This document shows positions 1-6,502 of a stretch of DNA of 9,019 bases, one piece after another. Numbering within the stretch: position 1 is the first letter of the stretch; each line of letters opens with the position of its first letter. The stretch lies in assembly GCA_905207485.1 (NCBI GenBank), contig CAJLLL010000061.1:1-9019 (forward strand), written 5' to 3'. This stretch comes from an uncultured Phascolarctobacterium sp. GTDB lineage: Bacteria > Bacillota > Negativicutes > Acidaminococcales > Acidaminococcaceae. The notes beneath the pieces were generated by a model. The model did not search any database. It was given only the letters and a program-made list of their open reading frames with translations, and was not told the origin of the DNA. The position numbers and the translations under genes were made by a program.

Positions 1-708
1 CAAAATCTCAATGGTACAGATGTCCTTCAGGCTTAAGGGGCAAAATTCCCCTTTGCCGTAGTCCCGGGTCTTAAAGTTCTTCACCTGGTAAGGAAGCCTG
101 CAGGGCTGTGCGCAGCGTCCGCGGTTTCCGCTTCTGCCGCCCAGAAGGCTGCTCATCAGGCACTGGCCGCTGTAACCTACGCACAGCGCGCCGTGTATAA
201 ATACTTCTATTTCCGTATCGGTATTCTGGCAGATGGTTTTAATATCTTTAATGCTCAGTTCGCGCGCAAGAACGGCGCGTTCCATGCCGTTATCCGCACA
301 CAGGCGCACACCGGCAAGGCTGGTTACGGTCATCTGCGTGCTGGCATGCAGCGGAAGCTGCGGCACCAGTTTGCGCGCCAGGTTGATAACGCCCATATCC
401 TGAACAATAATGCCGTCTACACCTACATTGTTCAAAAACAGCAGGTAATCGGCAAGTTCCGTCATTTCGGCATCGTCAACCAGAGTATTTACCGTTATAT
501 ACAGCCTTACCCGGTGCATGTGCGCAAAGTACACAGCCCGGGTCAGTTCTTCTCTGTCAAAATTGCTGGCATACTGGCGTGCGCCAAAGGCTTTGCCGCC
601 CATATAAACGGCATCAGCCCCGGCGTTTACCGCTGCTTCCAGAGCTTCCCAGCTTCCGGCAGGAGCCAGCAGTTCTATGTTATGTTTTTTGTTCATGCTT
701 TTCACCAT
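1..708 (-). CDS. U32 family protein (RNA hydroxylation / 'peptidase U32' type), 3' end outside the window
   Basis: N-terminal 236 residues of a U32-family protein; the frame is open to position 1, so the C-terminus is missing. The family start is clear: ELLAPAG at residues 12-18, followed by an Ala-rich helix and AVYMGGKAFGAR. The diagnostic block is at residues 170-204, with FIHGALC, YSGQC, GNRGRC and QPCR. Cys176, Cys183, Cys199 and Cys203 are visible, with Cys223 and Cys231 further on. In characterised U32 proteins cysteines of this region bind a [4Fe-4S] cluster. Although named peptidases, known members act in RNA hydroxylation (RlhA on 23S rRNA, TrhP on tRNA U34) or ubiquinone hydroxylation (UbiU/UbiV); which role applies here cannot be settled without the C-terminus. 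The ATG at 708 shares its A with the zapA stop (TAATG), suggesting translational coupling. Neither it nor the alternative ATG at 696 has a strong Shine-Dalgarno sequence. Confidence 0.9.
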   Translation of the reverse strand, partial: MVKSMNKKHNIELLAPAGSWEALEAAVNAGADAVYMGGKAFGARQYASNFDREELTRAVYFAHMHRVRLYITVNTLVDDAEMTELADYLLFLNNVGVDGIIVQDMGVINLARKLVPQLPLHASTQMTVTSLAGVRLCADNGMERAVLARELSIKDIKTICQNTDTEIEVFIHGALCVGYSGQCLMSSLLGGRSGNRGRCAQPCRLPYQVKNFKTRDYGKGEFCPLSLKDICTIEIL

Positions 709-950
709 TATTCTTTTGCCGCCGCCAAAAGTTTTTCGTATTCTTTGCGCAGCTTGTAAAGTTCGCCTGCAAAATCAAGCGCTGCCCATACGGCAACACG
801 CCCTGTTTTTACAACATGCGTTTTTTCGGCAAGCTGCTGCATTTTGTTATCCACCATAGCGGCAATGGCTTCGGTTTCTTCTTTGGGCAGCCCTGTGGTC
901 AGGGTATACTGCTCGTTAAAAATGGTTACGGTAATGTTCTTTTTATCCAT
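708..950 (-). CDS. zapA: Cell division protein ZapA
   Basis: An 80-residue protein matching the ZapA family, close to the usual Firmicute length of about 85. The N-terminal part (residues 5-20) has the beta-strand pattern ITVTIFNEQYTL. VDNKM at 33-37 and the helix VAVWAALDFAGELYKL at 52-67 match the conserved 'VD.KM' and 'VA.LAALNIA.EL' blocks; the C-terminus continues as a charged coiled-coil helix. ZapA binds FtsZ in the cytoplasm and bundles its filaments at the division ring. The start is firm: GGAGGG at 955-960 lies 4 bases before the ATG. It sits 11 bp after the secreted I42-like gene, and its TAA overlaps the U32 start by one base. It has no promoter of its own that I can see and is probably read from the gltX promoter. 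A zapA-U32 neighbourhood is familiar from Firmicutes. Confidence 0.9.
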   Translation of the reverse strand: MDKKNITVTIFNEQYTLTTGLPKEETEAIAAMVDNKMQQLAEKTHVVKTGRVAVWAALDFAGELYKLRKEYEKLLAAAKE

Positions 951-961
951 GCAGCCCTCCG

Positions 962-1801
962 TTACTGTGCGGCAATGTCAAAGCTGAAATTCTGCACGCC
1001 CATCATTTCCCAGCCGCGTTTATATTCCATGGTTACTTTGTAACTGCCGGGGTTCTGCACTGCCAGAAAGATAATTTCGCTGCCCATTACGCCTGCCTGG
1101 CTATCCATGTTCATAGGCATAATGTACGAACGGCCAATTTCATAAACATTGGCTGCATCAGAAGGATGCACCTGCCAGCTATATCCGGTGCTGCGGTTGG
1201 CATCCAGCTTAACGGCAAGCAAAGCGCCCGGTTTTACGGGAACAAGTTTGCCTTCAACGGCACGGGTCATAAACGATACCGGCAAAATTCTTACTGCTTC
1301 GGCTGCGCGGATGGCGGGCAGCAAATCCTTGTAAGGAACAACGCGGGTGTAGGCTGCACCGGCTGCATCGCGCAGATGCACGCCGTCTTCATATAAAAGC
1401 GCATCGTTATAAGGCCCGGTAATATTGGTAAAAGTTTCTCCGCCGCGGAAAATATCCGTCAGCGCCATTTCCCTGCCGGTAGTCAAATCAATGTTAATAC
1501 CTTTGTAAAGCACGCCGGATGCGTTTTCGGCTTTAAGCAGAATGCCTACAACGCTGGGGCGGTTAAGCGTTACGGTGTAGGAAAGATTGCATCTTCCAAG
1601 CTGCTTTGTTATGCTGTCGGCAGCACCGGCAAGCACACGGTTGGCACTTTTTTGCAGGTCAACGTTTTCGAGCCCGTCGGTTTCCGGAACTGTGCCCGTT
1701 ACGCTGCCGCTGACTACGCGGCTGTAAACCGTTGCAGGCTGCTGGGCAAACGCTACGGAAGCCATCATCATCAAAGCTAAAAAAACTCCGGTAATCTTCA
1801 T
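962..1801 (-). CDS. Secreted two-domain protein: RsiV/PdaC-like (DUF3298-type) region plus chagasin/I42-like inhibitor domain
   Basis: A 279-residue exported protein. Residues 1-19 are a signal peptide (hydrophobic core, cleavage after VAFA, before QQ). Residues about 45-160 resemble the DUF4163/DUF3298 module of RsiV and PdaC; the best signature is NIDLTTGREMALTDIF at 103-118. The C-terminal ~95 residues carry the three loop motifs of chagasin-type (MEROPS I42) cysteine-protease inhibitors in the right order: NRSTGYSW at 202-209 (family NPTTGY.W), GVMG at 237-240 (glycine-rich loop) and YKRGWE at 260-265 (family RPWE). The Pro of RPWE is Gly here, so inhibitory activity is uncertain. The single cysteine is Cys71. 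GGAGGT, 8 bases before the ATG, fixes the start. It lies 18 bp after gltX and 11 bp before zapA. The C-terminal family call is fairly sure; the N-terminal one is by pattern only. The target protease is unknown. Confidence 0.75.
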   Translation of the reverse strand: MKITGVFLALMMMASVAFAQQPATVYSRVVSGSVTGTVPETDGLENVDLQKSANRVLAGAADSITKQLGRCNLSYTVTLNRPSVVGILLKAENASGVLYKGINIDLTTGREMALTDIFRGGETFTNITGPYNDALLYEDGVHLRDAAGAAYTRVVPYKDLLPAIRAAEAVRILPVSFMTRAVEGKLVPVKPGALLAVKLDANRSTGYSWQVHPSDAANVYEIGRSYIMPMNMDSQAGVMGSEIIFLAVQNPGSYKVTMEYKRGWEMMGVQNFSFDIAAQ

Positions 1802-1819
1802 CTTTCCTTACCTCCGTTA

Positions 1820-3283
1820 TTACATATTTTTTATAAATTCAACTGCTTTTTCCATACGCGCCAAAGTTTTTTCGCGCCCTAAAAGCACCATTACGTCAAA
1901 CAGGCCGGGGCTTACGGTACGCCCGGTCAGCGCAAGGCGTGTCGGGTGAATGGCTTTGCCGAGGGAAAGGCCATGTTCTTCGGCAATTTTGTTATACAAT
2001 GCTTCGGTAGTTTCAAGGTTAAATTCGCTCAGAGCTTTAATGCCTTCAATGCAGGCGGTTAAAAGTTCAGCAGCTTCCGGTTTAAAATGTTTGGCAACGC
2101 CTTTTTCGTCGTAGCTTTCTACATCTTTAAAGAAGTATTCTGCCGCATCGGCAACTTCCTGCAAGGTTTTTACGCGCACGCGCACAACGTCTACCAGTTT
2201 GGCAAAATATTCTTTGTTTTCAGCAAGCCATTCTTCGGTTACAAGGCCTGCTTTTACAAAAAACGGTTCTGCCTCCGGCAAAATTTCTTCCAGCGGCAGG
2301 CTGGAAAGATACTGGCCGTTCATCCATGTAAGCTTTTTAACGTCGTAAACAGCGGCTTTTTTGCTCATCTGTTCCAGTTCAAAAAGTTTTACGGTTTCTT
2401 CAAGGCTGAAAATTTCGCGTTCATCGCCGGGCCCCCAGCCAAGCAGAGTAAGGTAATTTACAATGGCTTTGTTCAAATAGCCCTGGCTGCGGAATTCTTC
2501 AACACTGGTTGCGCCGTGGCGTTTGCTCAGTTTGCTGCGGTCGGGCGCAAGTATCATCGGCATGTGGCCGAATTTCGGTGTTTCAAAGCCGCAGGCTTCG
2601 TACATCAAAATCTGTTTCGGCGTGTTGGAAAGATGCTCTTCAGCGCGCAGAACGTGGCTGATGCGCATCATGTGGTCATCGACAACAACAGCAAAGTTAT
2701 AAGTAGGCATGCCGTTGCTTTTTACAATTACAAAATCATCAAACTGGGTTAAATCAAAAGTTACGTCACCGTGAATTAAATCATGTACGGTCAGCGTGCC
2801 TTCTGTCGGTATTTTAAGGCGCACGGAATACGGTTCGCCGTTTGCCACGCGCTGTTTTGCTTCTTCAACGGGAATATCGCGGCAGGTGCGCGCATAGCGG
2901 AACGGCTGTTTTAAAGCACGCTGTTTTTCGCGCTGCGCTTCCAAATCCGCCGGGGTGCAGAAACAGTAATATGCCTTGCCTTCATCAAGCAAACGCTGCG
3001 CAACTTCTTTATACAGCGGCAGGCGTTCACTCTGGAAGTACGGGCCTGCTTCGCCGCCAACTTCCGGGCCTTCATCCCAGTTTAAGCCGAGCCATTTAAG
3101 GCTGGTTAAAATCTGGCTTACGCTGTCTTCCTTCAAACGTTCAGTATCGGTATCTTCAATGCGCAGCACCAGTTTGCCGCCGTTTTTGCGGGCAAACAGC
3201 CAGTTGAACAGGGCTGTTCTTGCTCCGCCGATATGTAAATAACCAGTAGGGCTGGGTGCAAAACGCACGCGAATTTCGTTCAT
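1820..3283 (-). CDS. gltX: Glutamyl-tRNA synthetase
   Basis: A full-length class I synthetase of 487 residues that charges tRNA-Glu with glutamate in the cytoplasm. The HIGH-type motif is at 11-20 (SPTGYLHIGG) and the KMSKS-type motif is SKLSK at 250-254 followed by RHG. LRIEDTD at 40-46 and the EEHLSNTPKQ helix at 215-224 are typical. A zinc site like that of the E. coli enzyme is present: Cys107, Cys109, Tyr130 and Cys134, with the same C-x-C, x20-Y, x3-C spacing. The C-terminal anticodon-binding helices end in a conserved TGRTVSPGLFDV segment at 453-464. The start follows GAGGAGA at 3291-3297. It is the first gene of a minus-strand operon with its own promoter at 3322-3350. Whether it also mischarges tRNA-Gln (for GatCAB) cannot be told from this sequence. 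Confidence 0.98.
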   Translation of the reverse strand: MNEIRVRFAPSPTGYLHIGGARTALFNWLFARKNGGKLVLRIEDTDTERLKEDSVSQILTSLKWLGLNWDEGPEVGGEAGPYFQSERLPLYKEVAQRLLDEGKAYYCFCTPADLEAQREKQRALKQPFRYARTCRDIPVEEAKQRVANGEPYSVRLKIPTEGTLTVHDLIHGDVTFDLTQFDDFVIVKSNGMPTYNFAVVVDDHMMRISHVLRAEEHLSNTPKQILMYEACGFETPKFGHMPMILAPDRSKLSKRHGATSVEEFRSQGYLNKAIVNYLTLLGWGPGDEREIFSLEETVKLFELEQMSKKAAVYDVKKLTWMNGQYLSSLPLEEILPEAEPFFVKAGLVTEEWLAENKEYFAKLVDVVRVRVKTLQEVADAAEYFFKDVESYDEKGVAKHFKPEAAELLTACIEGIKALSEFNLETTEALYNKIAEEHGLSLGKAIHPTRLALTGRTVSPGLFDVMVLLGREKTLARMEKAVEFIKNM

Positions 3284-3321
3284 TTCATCGTCTCCTCAAT
3301 AAAAAACTCTATAACATTATA

Positions 3322-3350
3322 ATTATACAACTTATCGCTGTATAAAGCAA
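3322..3350 (-). promoter_or_regulatory. Sigma-70-type promoter of the gltX-I42-zapA-U32 operon
   Basis: On the minus strand a -35 TTGCTT (3345-3350) and a perfect -10 TATAAT (3322-3327) are separated by exactly 17 bp. Transcription would begin near 3315, leaving a leader of about 32 nt with no room for a riboswitch or T-box. It lies just downstream of the terminator of the ligase gene, so gltX starts an independent unit. Confidence 0.8.
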
Positions 3351-3366
3351 TTTCAGCTTGCTGCAT

Positions 3367-3378
3367 CTGCCGCGGCAG
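3367..3378. repeat. 12-bp perfect palindrome upstream of the gltX promoter
   Basis: CTGCCGCGGCAG is its own reverse complement. It lies 16 bp upstream of the gltX -35 box and just past the U-tract of the preceding terminator. It could be an operator or a chance sequence; nothing in the window identifies a regulator. Confidence 0.35.
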
Positions 3379-3383
3379 GATAT

Positions 3384-3409
3384 AAAAAAGCCGGCGGCTG
3401 CGCCGGCTT
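3384..3409 (-). terminator. Intrinsic terminator after the GspS-family ligase gene
   Basis: A perfect 9-bp GC-rich stem (arms 3401-3409 and 3388-3396, four-base loop 3397-3400) is followed on the minus strand by a run of six T (3384-3389, the first two closing the stem). It begins four bases after the ligase stop codon and ends the helicase-lipoprotein-ligase operon. Confidence 0.92.
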
Positions 3410-3413
3410 GTAA

Positions 3414-4679
3414 TTATTTAACTACTACCGGCACAAACAGTGCTTCAATACCGGTAATATCATAGGGGCTGAAACGCACAAAAAGCTGCGATGGCTTGCC
3501 GTTAATAACAAAGCAGGAATAGGTAAATTTGCCTTCCCACCTGCCTGCATCCGTTTCCACGCCGACAATTTCAGAATCGATAAACTCCTGGTAAATATCG
3601 GCGCAGTCGTCTGCTTCTTCCGCTTCATAACTAAAAGTGCCGTCCGGCTCAATAATGGAAATATTGCAGCCTTCACGCCCGAAAATAGGCTTTTTAAGGA
3701 ATTTGCGCCCGGCAAAATCCTGCGCGTCCATGCTTGTGGCGGCAATATTGGTACGCACAAGCTGCCTTGCGGCATCGTCAAAATAACAGGTGTTTTCCGC
3801 AAGATAATGCGCAATCGCCATCATGGCTTTATTCTGCATCAAAATGGCTTTAATGGGATTCACCAGAATTACCTTGTGCATATTTGCCAAATCCATCAGC
3901 TTCAAGCCAACCGGATAACCGTCGCTGCTTTCATCGTCCATCAAAAGTTCCAGCGGATGCAGGCGGTACAAAACATCAATTTTATATTCGCCATTGCCGT
4001 CGTCATGATAAACGCCGTCATCCTTAACCACTAAATCAATCAGCCTTGCAGCACGCACATTAACAAATTCATACTCATCAAAATGCGCTTGAATGTAATC
4101 TGCCAATGCGTTTTTAAGGTACTGCATGTTAGCCCAGTCTTCAGCGTATTCATCATTGGCGGCAAGGGTAATATTCACGCCGGTTAAATTAATTTTGCCC
4201 CTTAATTTGGTTTTTAAAAGTTCTGCAAACGGCTCAATCAGTTCCGCATTATGCGTATCTGCTTCGCCTCCCGCAAAATACTGCTGCGCAACGGCATTAC
4301 CGTAAAACGCTTCCGGCATGGCGCAGGGCGTATCGGCATTAATTTCCACCACTTTGTATGTGCCGTCTTTAGCTTTAACAAAATCAAGGCGGGCAATATT
4401 GGTAACATAATCGCTGTCATCATCGGCAATAAACGGCGTCAGTTTCGGCGTCATGTTAATAATGTCAATCGGCATTACGCTGCTTTTGCTGCGTACATCT
4501 TCCGCCAGTTTTGCCATTACGCGGTACACTTCGCGCGCAAGGTACTGTAATTTTTCCTTTTCGCTTCCGCTGATATACAGCGGGCTGAGTGTCGGGTATC
4601 TTGTTTCATAATCGGGCGCATCAATATAAGGGATTATTTTTTCGTCCAGCCCGTCAATCCATGATTGTTTTTTTAGCAT
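3414..4679 (-). CDS. Glutathionylspermidine synthase family ATP-grasp ligase (YgiC/YjfC-like)
   Basis: A 421-residue protein of the GSP_synth (PF03738) family, an ATP-grasp fold that forms an amide bond through an acyl-phosphate. Visible family blocks are VEINADTP at 111-118 (probable Mg/ATP acidic site), YRLHPLELLMDDE at 238-250, NPIKAILMQNKAMMA at 274-288 and the glycine-rich KKPIFGREGCN at 329-339. It has only the synthetase part and lacks the N-terminal CHAP-like amidase of E. coli Gss, so it matches the standalone YgiC/YjfC type whose substrates are not established. The start is the ATG at 4679, with AGGAGGG at 4685-4691; the in-frame TTG at 4694 overlaps that Shine-Dalgarno sequence and is not a start. 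The gene lies 11 bp after a lipoprotein gene and ends at a strong terminator. Family is sure, substrate unknown; true glutathionylspermidine synthesis is doubtful. Confidence 0.9.
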   Translation of the reverse strand: MLKKQSWIDGLDEKIIPYIDAPDYETRYPTLSPLYISGSEKEKLQYLAREVYRVMAKLAEDVRSKSSVMPIDIINMTPKLTPFIADDDSDYVTNIARLDFVKAKDGTYKVVEINADTPCAMPEAFYGNAVAQQYFAGGEADTHNAELIEPFAELLKTKLRGKINLTGVNITLAANDEYAEDWANMQYLKNALADYIQAHFDEYEFVNVRAARLIDLVVKDDGVYHDDGNGEYKIDVLYRLHPLELLMDDESSDGYPVGLKLMDLANMHKVILVNPIKAILMQNKAMMAIAHYLAENTCYFDDAARQLVRTNIAATSMDAQDFAGRKFLKKPIFGREGCNISIIEPDGTFSYEAEEADDCADIYQEFIDSEIVGVETDAGRWEGKFTYSCFVINGKPSQLFVRFSPYDITGIEALFVPVVVK

Positions 4680-4684
4680 AGCCG

Positions 4685-4691
4685 CCCTCCT
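4685..4691 (-). promoter_or_regulatory. Ribosome binding site that decides the ligase start
   Basis: AGGAGGG lies 5 bases before the ATG at 4679. The lipoprotein stop TGA (4691-4693) runs into it, so the two genes are probably translationally linked. An upstream TTG at 4694 would place this site inside the coding sequence and is rejected. Confidence 0.85.
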
Positions 4692-5047
4692 CAAGATACG
4701 GCACTGCTGCGTGCAGCGCCGCTGCTGATGCCAGTTTTGCCCGTTGTTGGGCTGTGCACTTTGCTGGCAGGCGCGGTTTTCTGCGCATCTACCCCGCTCA
4801 CCTTGCTTTGCGCATCCGTGCCTGTGTTTGCGCCCGGCGAAGGCGTGCCCTGCCTTACGTTAGTGGTAGTGCCGCCAAACATCGGCCAGTGCCAGAACAT
4901 CCACCACGGATATACCATCGAAGTGTTGGCAGAGCCGTTTTCTTCCTGTTCTTCCGTTTCATCGTTTCCGCAGCCTGCAACACCTGTCAGCATCGAAAGC
5001 ACCAGTGCGCCTGCTATGATTTTATTGCGTTTTTCCTTAGTTAACAT
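4691..5047 (-). CDS. Small lipoprotein with a Trp/Met aromatic patch, partner of the GspS-family ligase
   Basis: A 118-residue predicted lipoprotein. A basic N-terminus (KEKRNK) and hydrophobic helix lead to the lipobox VAGC with lipidated Cys26; the mature protein would begin CGNDETEEQEEN, an acidic stretch. Residues 46-59 form an unusual aromatic patch with four tryptophans (YPWWMFWHWPMFGG). The rest, about 60-118, is low-complexity, rich in Ser, Thr, Gly, Ala and Pro, and ends TGISSGAARSSAVS. I do not recognise a named family. The plan (lipobox, acidic stretch, Trp/Met/Gly patch, Ser/Thr/Gly tail) and the position directly before a YgiC-like ligase recall the E. coli DUF1190 lipoprotein YgiB, but this is a likeness in layout, not a demonstrated homology. 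AGGTGA at 5052-5057 overlaps the helicase stop codon and sets the start; the gap to the helicase is 8 bp. Confidence 0.8.
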   Translation of the reverse strand: MLTKEKRNKIIAGALVLSMLTGVAGCGNDETEEQEENGSANTSMVYPWWMFWHWPMFGGTTTNVRQGTPSPGANTGTDAQSKVSGVDAQKTAPASKVHSPTTGKTGISSGAARSSAVS

Positions 5048-5055
5048 AGTATCAC

Positions 5056-6309
5056 CTATTTACGTTTCTGCCTTCTGTTGCTGCCGGTTTTAGGCGCTTT
5101 GCGCTTATCGGCAACGGCGTTTCTGCCTCGTTTGGGGCCTGCCGGTTTCTTTTTCTTGGGCGCGGCGGCCGGTTCGCGGCGGGCAATTACTTTGCCTTCA
5201 AGGTTCTGTTTTTCCATACGGATGTTTAATTTGGTTTCAATATTGCGCAGCCATTTAATTTCATCCGCTGTGTAAAGCGTAACGGCAATGCCGTCATTGC
5301 CGGCGCGTCCGGTACGGCCGATGCGGTGTACATACCAGTCAACGTCATGCGGAATATCGTAGTTTACAACATGCGTTACGCCTTCAATATCCAGCCCGCG
5401 GGCGGCAATATCGCTTGCCACCAGAATTTGCAGCTTGGCATCACGGAATTTTTTCATAACCGTTTTGCGTTTCGCCTGCGATAATTCACCGGTTAAAACA
5501 TCAACATTATAACCCATGCCTCCCAGCACATCGCCCAATGCATTGGCGCGTTCCTTGCTGAAGCAGAATACTATCATCAAATACGGGTTATAACGGTCAA
5601 TTAATGCCGCCACAGCGCGGTCACGGTATTCATCGGTAGTTTTAATGCAAATCTGTTTAATGGTATCAACGGTTGCTTCATTTGGGTTAATATCAATCAA
5701 AACAGGGTTAGTGGTAATGCGGCGGCCTAACTTGCGCACTTCTTCACTCAGCGTTGCGCTGCACAGCATTACCTGCCGCTCCGGATTGGTCATGCCCAAA
5801 AGTTCGGCAGCATCATCAATAAAGCCCTGTTTAAGCATCTCGTCCACTTCGTCAAGCACAAAATAATCAACGCCGCCCAAACTTACATTGCCTTTGCGGA
5901 TATGGTCAAGCAAACGTCCTGGCGTGCCGATTAACACATGGCATACATTTTCCAGTTTATGCTTCTGCAAATCAAAATCGCGACCGCCGGTAACTGCAAG
6001 CACTTTAATGGCGCTTTCCTTACCGGTTAAACGTTTAAACTCGGTAGCAATCTGCTGTGCCAGTTCGCGCGTCGGCGTAACAATCAGTGCCTGTGCATAC
6101 GCCTTTGTGACATCAATCCGCTGTGCAAGCGGCACCAAAAAGGCTAAAGTTTTACCGGTACCGGTCTGCGCGCGTGCAATAACATCGCGCCCGGCGTAAA
6201 GCGCAGGTATAGCCTGTGCCTGTACCGGCATCGGCGAACTGATGCCCATATTTTTCAGTGCCGCAATAATATTCTCCGGCACTTTCATATCTTTAAAGCT
6301 CGGTAACAT
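5056..6309 (-). CDS. DEAD-box ATP-dependent RNA helicase (DEVD variant)
   Basis: A 417-residue cytoplasmic helicase, CshA/RhlE-like in size, that unwinds RNA duplexes with ATP. All core motifs are present: Q motif (Gln30 in PVQAQAIP), I AQTGTGKT 47-54, Ia PTRELA 79-84, Ib TPGR 129-132, II DEVD 153-156, III SAT 184-186, V ASDIAARGLDI 298-308 and VI HRIGRTGR 328-335. Motif II reads DEVD instead of DEAD; the catalytic Asp-Glu and final Asp are kept. The C-terminal ~33 residues are a Lys/Arg/Ala/Pro-rich basic tail, probably for non-specific RNA binding; there is no DbpA-type RRM. The start is the ATG at 6309 with GAGGGA at 6314-6319; the in-frame TTG at 6354 has no ribosome site and lies in the loop of a leader hairpin. 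First gene of a three-gene operon with a lipoprotein and a ligase. The exact RNA target is unknown. Confidence 0.95.
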   Translation of the reverse strand: MLPSFKDMKVPENIIAALKNMGISSPMPVQAQAIPALYAGRDVIARAQTGTGKTLAFLVPLAQRIDVTKAYAQALIVTPTRELAQQIATEFKRLTGKESAIKVLAVTGGRDFDLQKHKLENVCHVLIGTPGRLLDHIRKGNVSLGGVDYFVLDEVDEMLKQGFIDDAAELLGMTNPERQVMLCSATLSEEVRKLGRRITTNPVLIDINPNEATVDTIKQICIKTTDEYRDRAVAALIDRYNPYLMIVFCFSKERANALGDVLGGMGYNVDVLTGELSQAKRKTVMKKFRDAKLQILVASDIAARGLDIEGVTHVVNYDIPHDVDWYVHRIGRTGRAGNDGIAVTLYTADEIKWLRNIETKLNIRMEKQNLEGKVIARREPAAAPKKKKPAGPKRGRNAVADKRKAPKTGSNRRQKRK

Positions 6310-6340
6310 ATAATCCCTCTTTTCTGTCTGACTTCTATTT

Positions 6341-6364
6341 AAAAAGCGTCCCAAGCGGGGCGCT
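6341..6364 (-). promoter_or_regulatory. Terminator-like hairpin with U-run in the helicase leader
   Basis: On the minus strand AGCGCCCC (6357-6364), loop GCTT (6353-6356) and GGGACGCT (6345-6352) form an 8-bp stem with one C-A mismatch, followed by five T (6341-6345). It starts about 10 nt after the inferred transcription start and ends about 32 nt before the ATG. It could act as an attenuator or as a structured leader for autoregulation. No antiterminator partner is obvious by eye. Confidence 0.55.
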
Positions 6365-6380
6365 CATACTTCATCAGTTT

Positions 6381-6389
6381 ATTATACCA
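6381..6389 (-). promoter_or_regulatory. Extended -10 promoter of the helicase operon
   Basis: TGGTATAAT on the minus strand: perfect -10 TATAAT (6381-6386) preceded by the TGn extension (6387-6389). No good -35 hexamer lies at 16-18 bp, as is usual for extended -10 promoters. Start of transcription near 6374 gives a leader of about 65 nt. Confidence 0.7.
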
Positions 6390-6431
6390 TAAACAGGCAG
6401 TGTTTAGCTTTAAAAAATTTTAACTTTATAT

Positions 6432-6460
6432 TTGAATATCCGTCCGTAAAATGTTATGCT
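6432..6460 (+). promoter_or_regulatory. Promoter of the small membrane protein gene
   Basis: -35 TTGAAT (6432-6437) and -10 TATGCT (6455-6460) are separated by 17 bp. Transcription would begin near 6467, about 36 nt before the ATG. It points away from the helicase promoter, whose -10 lies some 43 bp to the left. Confidence 0.7.
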
Positions 6461-6502
6461 ATTTGTAGAAAAAGTTTAACCGATAATAGTGAGGTGGCAG
6501 TT

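Noticed and set aside
193..759. Open frame of 188 codons on the plus strand
   Set aside because: It lies antisense to the U32 gene, whose protein is clearly recognisable; the plus-strand product resembles no family and has no ribosome site.
2087..2752. Open frame of 221 codons on the plus strand
   Set aside because: It is antisense to gltX, which is full-length with all motifs. The Phe/Lys/Ala-rich product is typical of a reverse-frame shadow.
3284..3320. Possible T-box or riboswitch ahead of gltX
   Set aside because: The leader after the inferred transcription start is only about 32 nt and has no T-box motif or room for an aptamer.
5056..5160. DbpA-type RNA-binding domain at the end of the helicase
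   Set aside because: The tail is short (about 33 residues) and made of Lys/Arg/Ala/Pro, with no RRM fold pattern.
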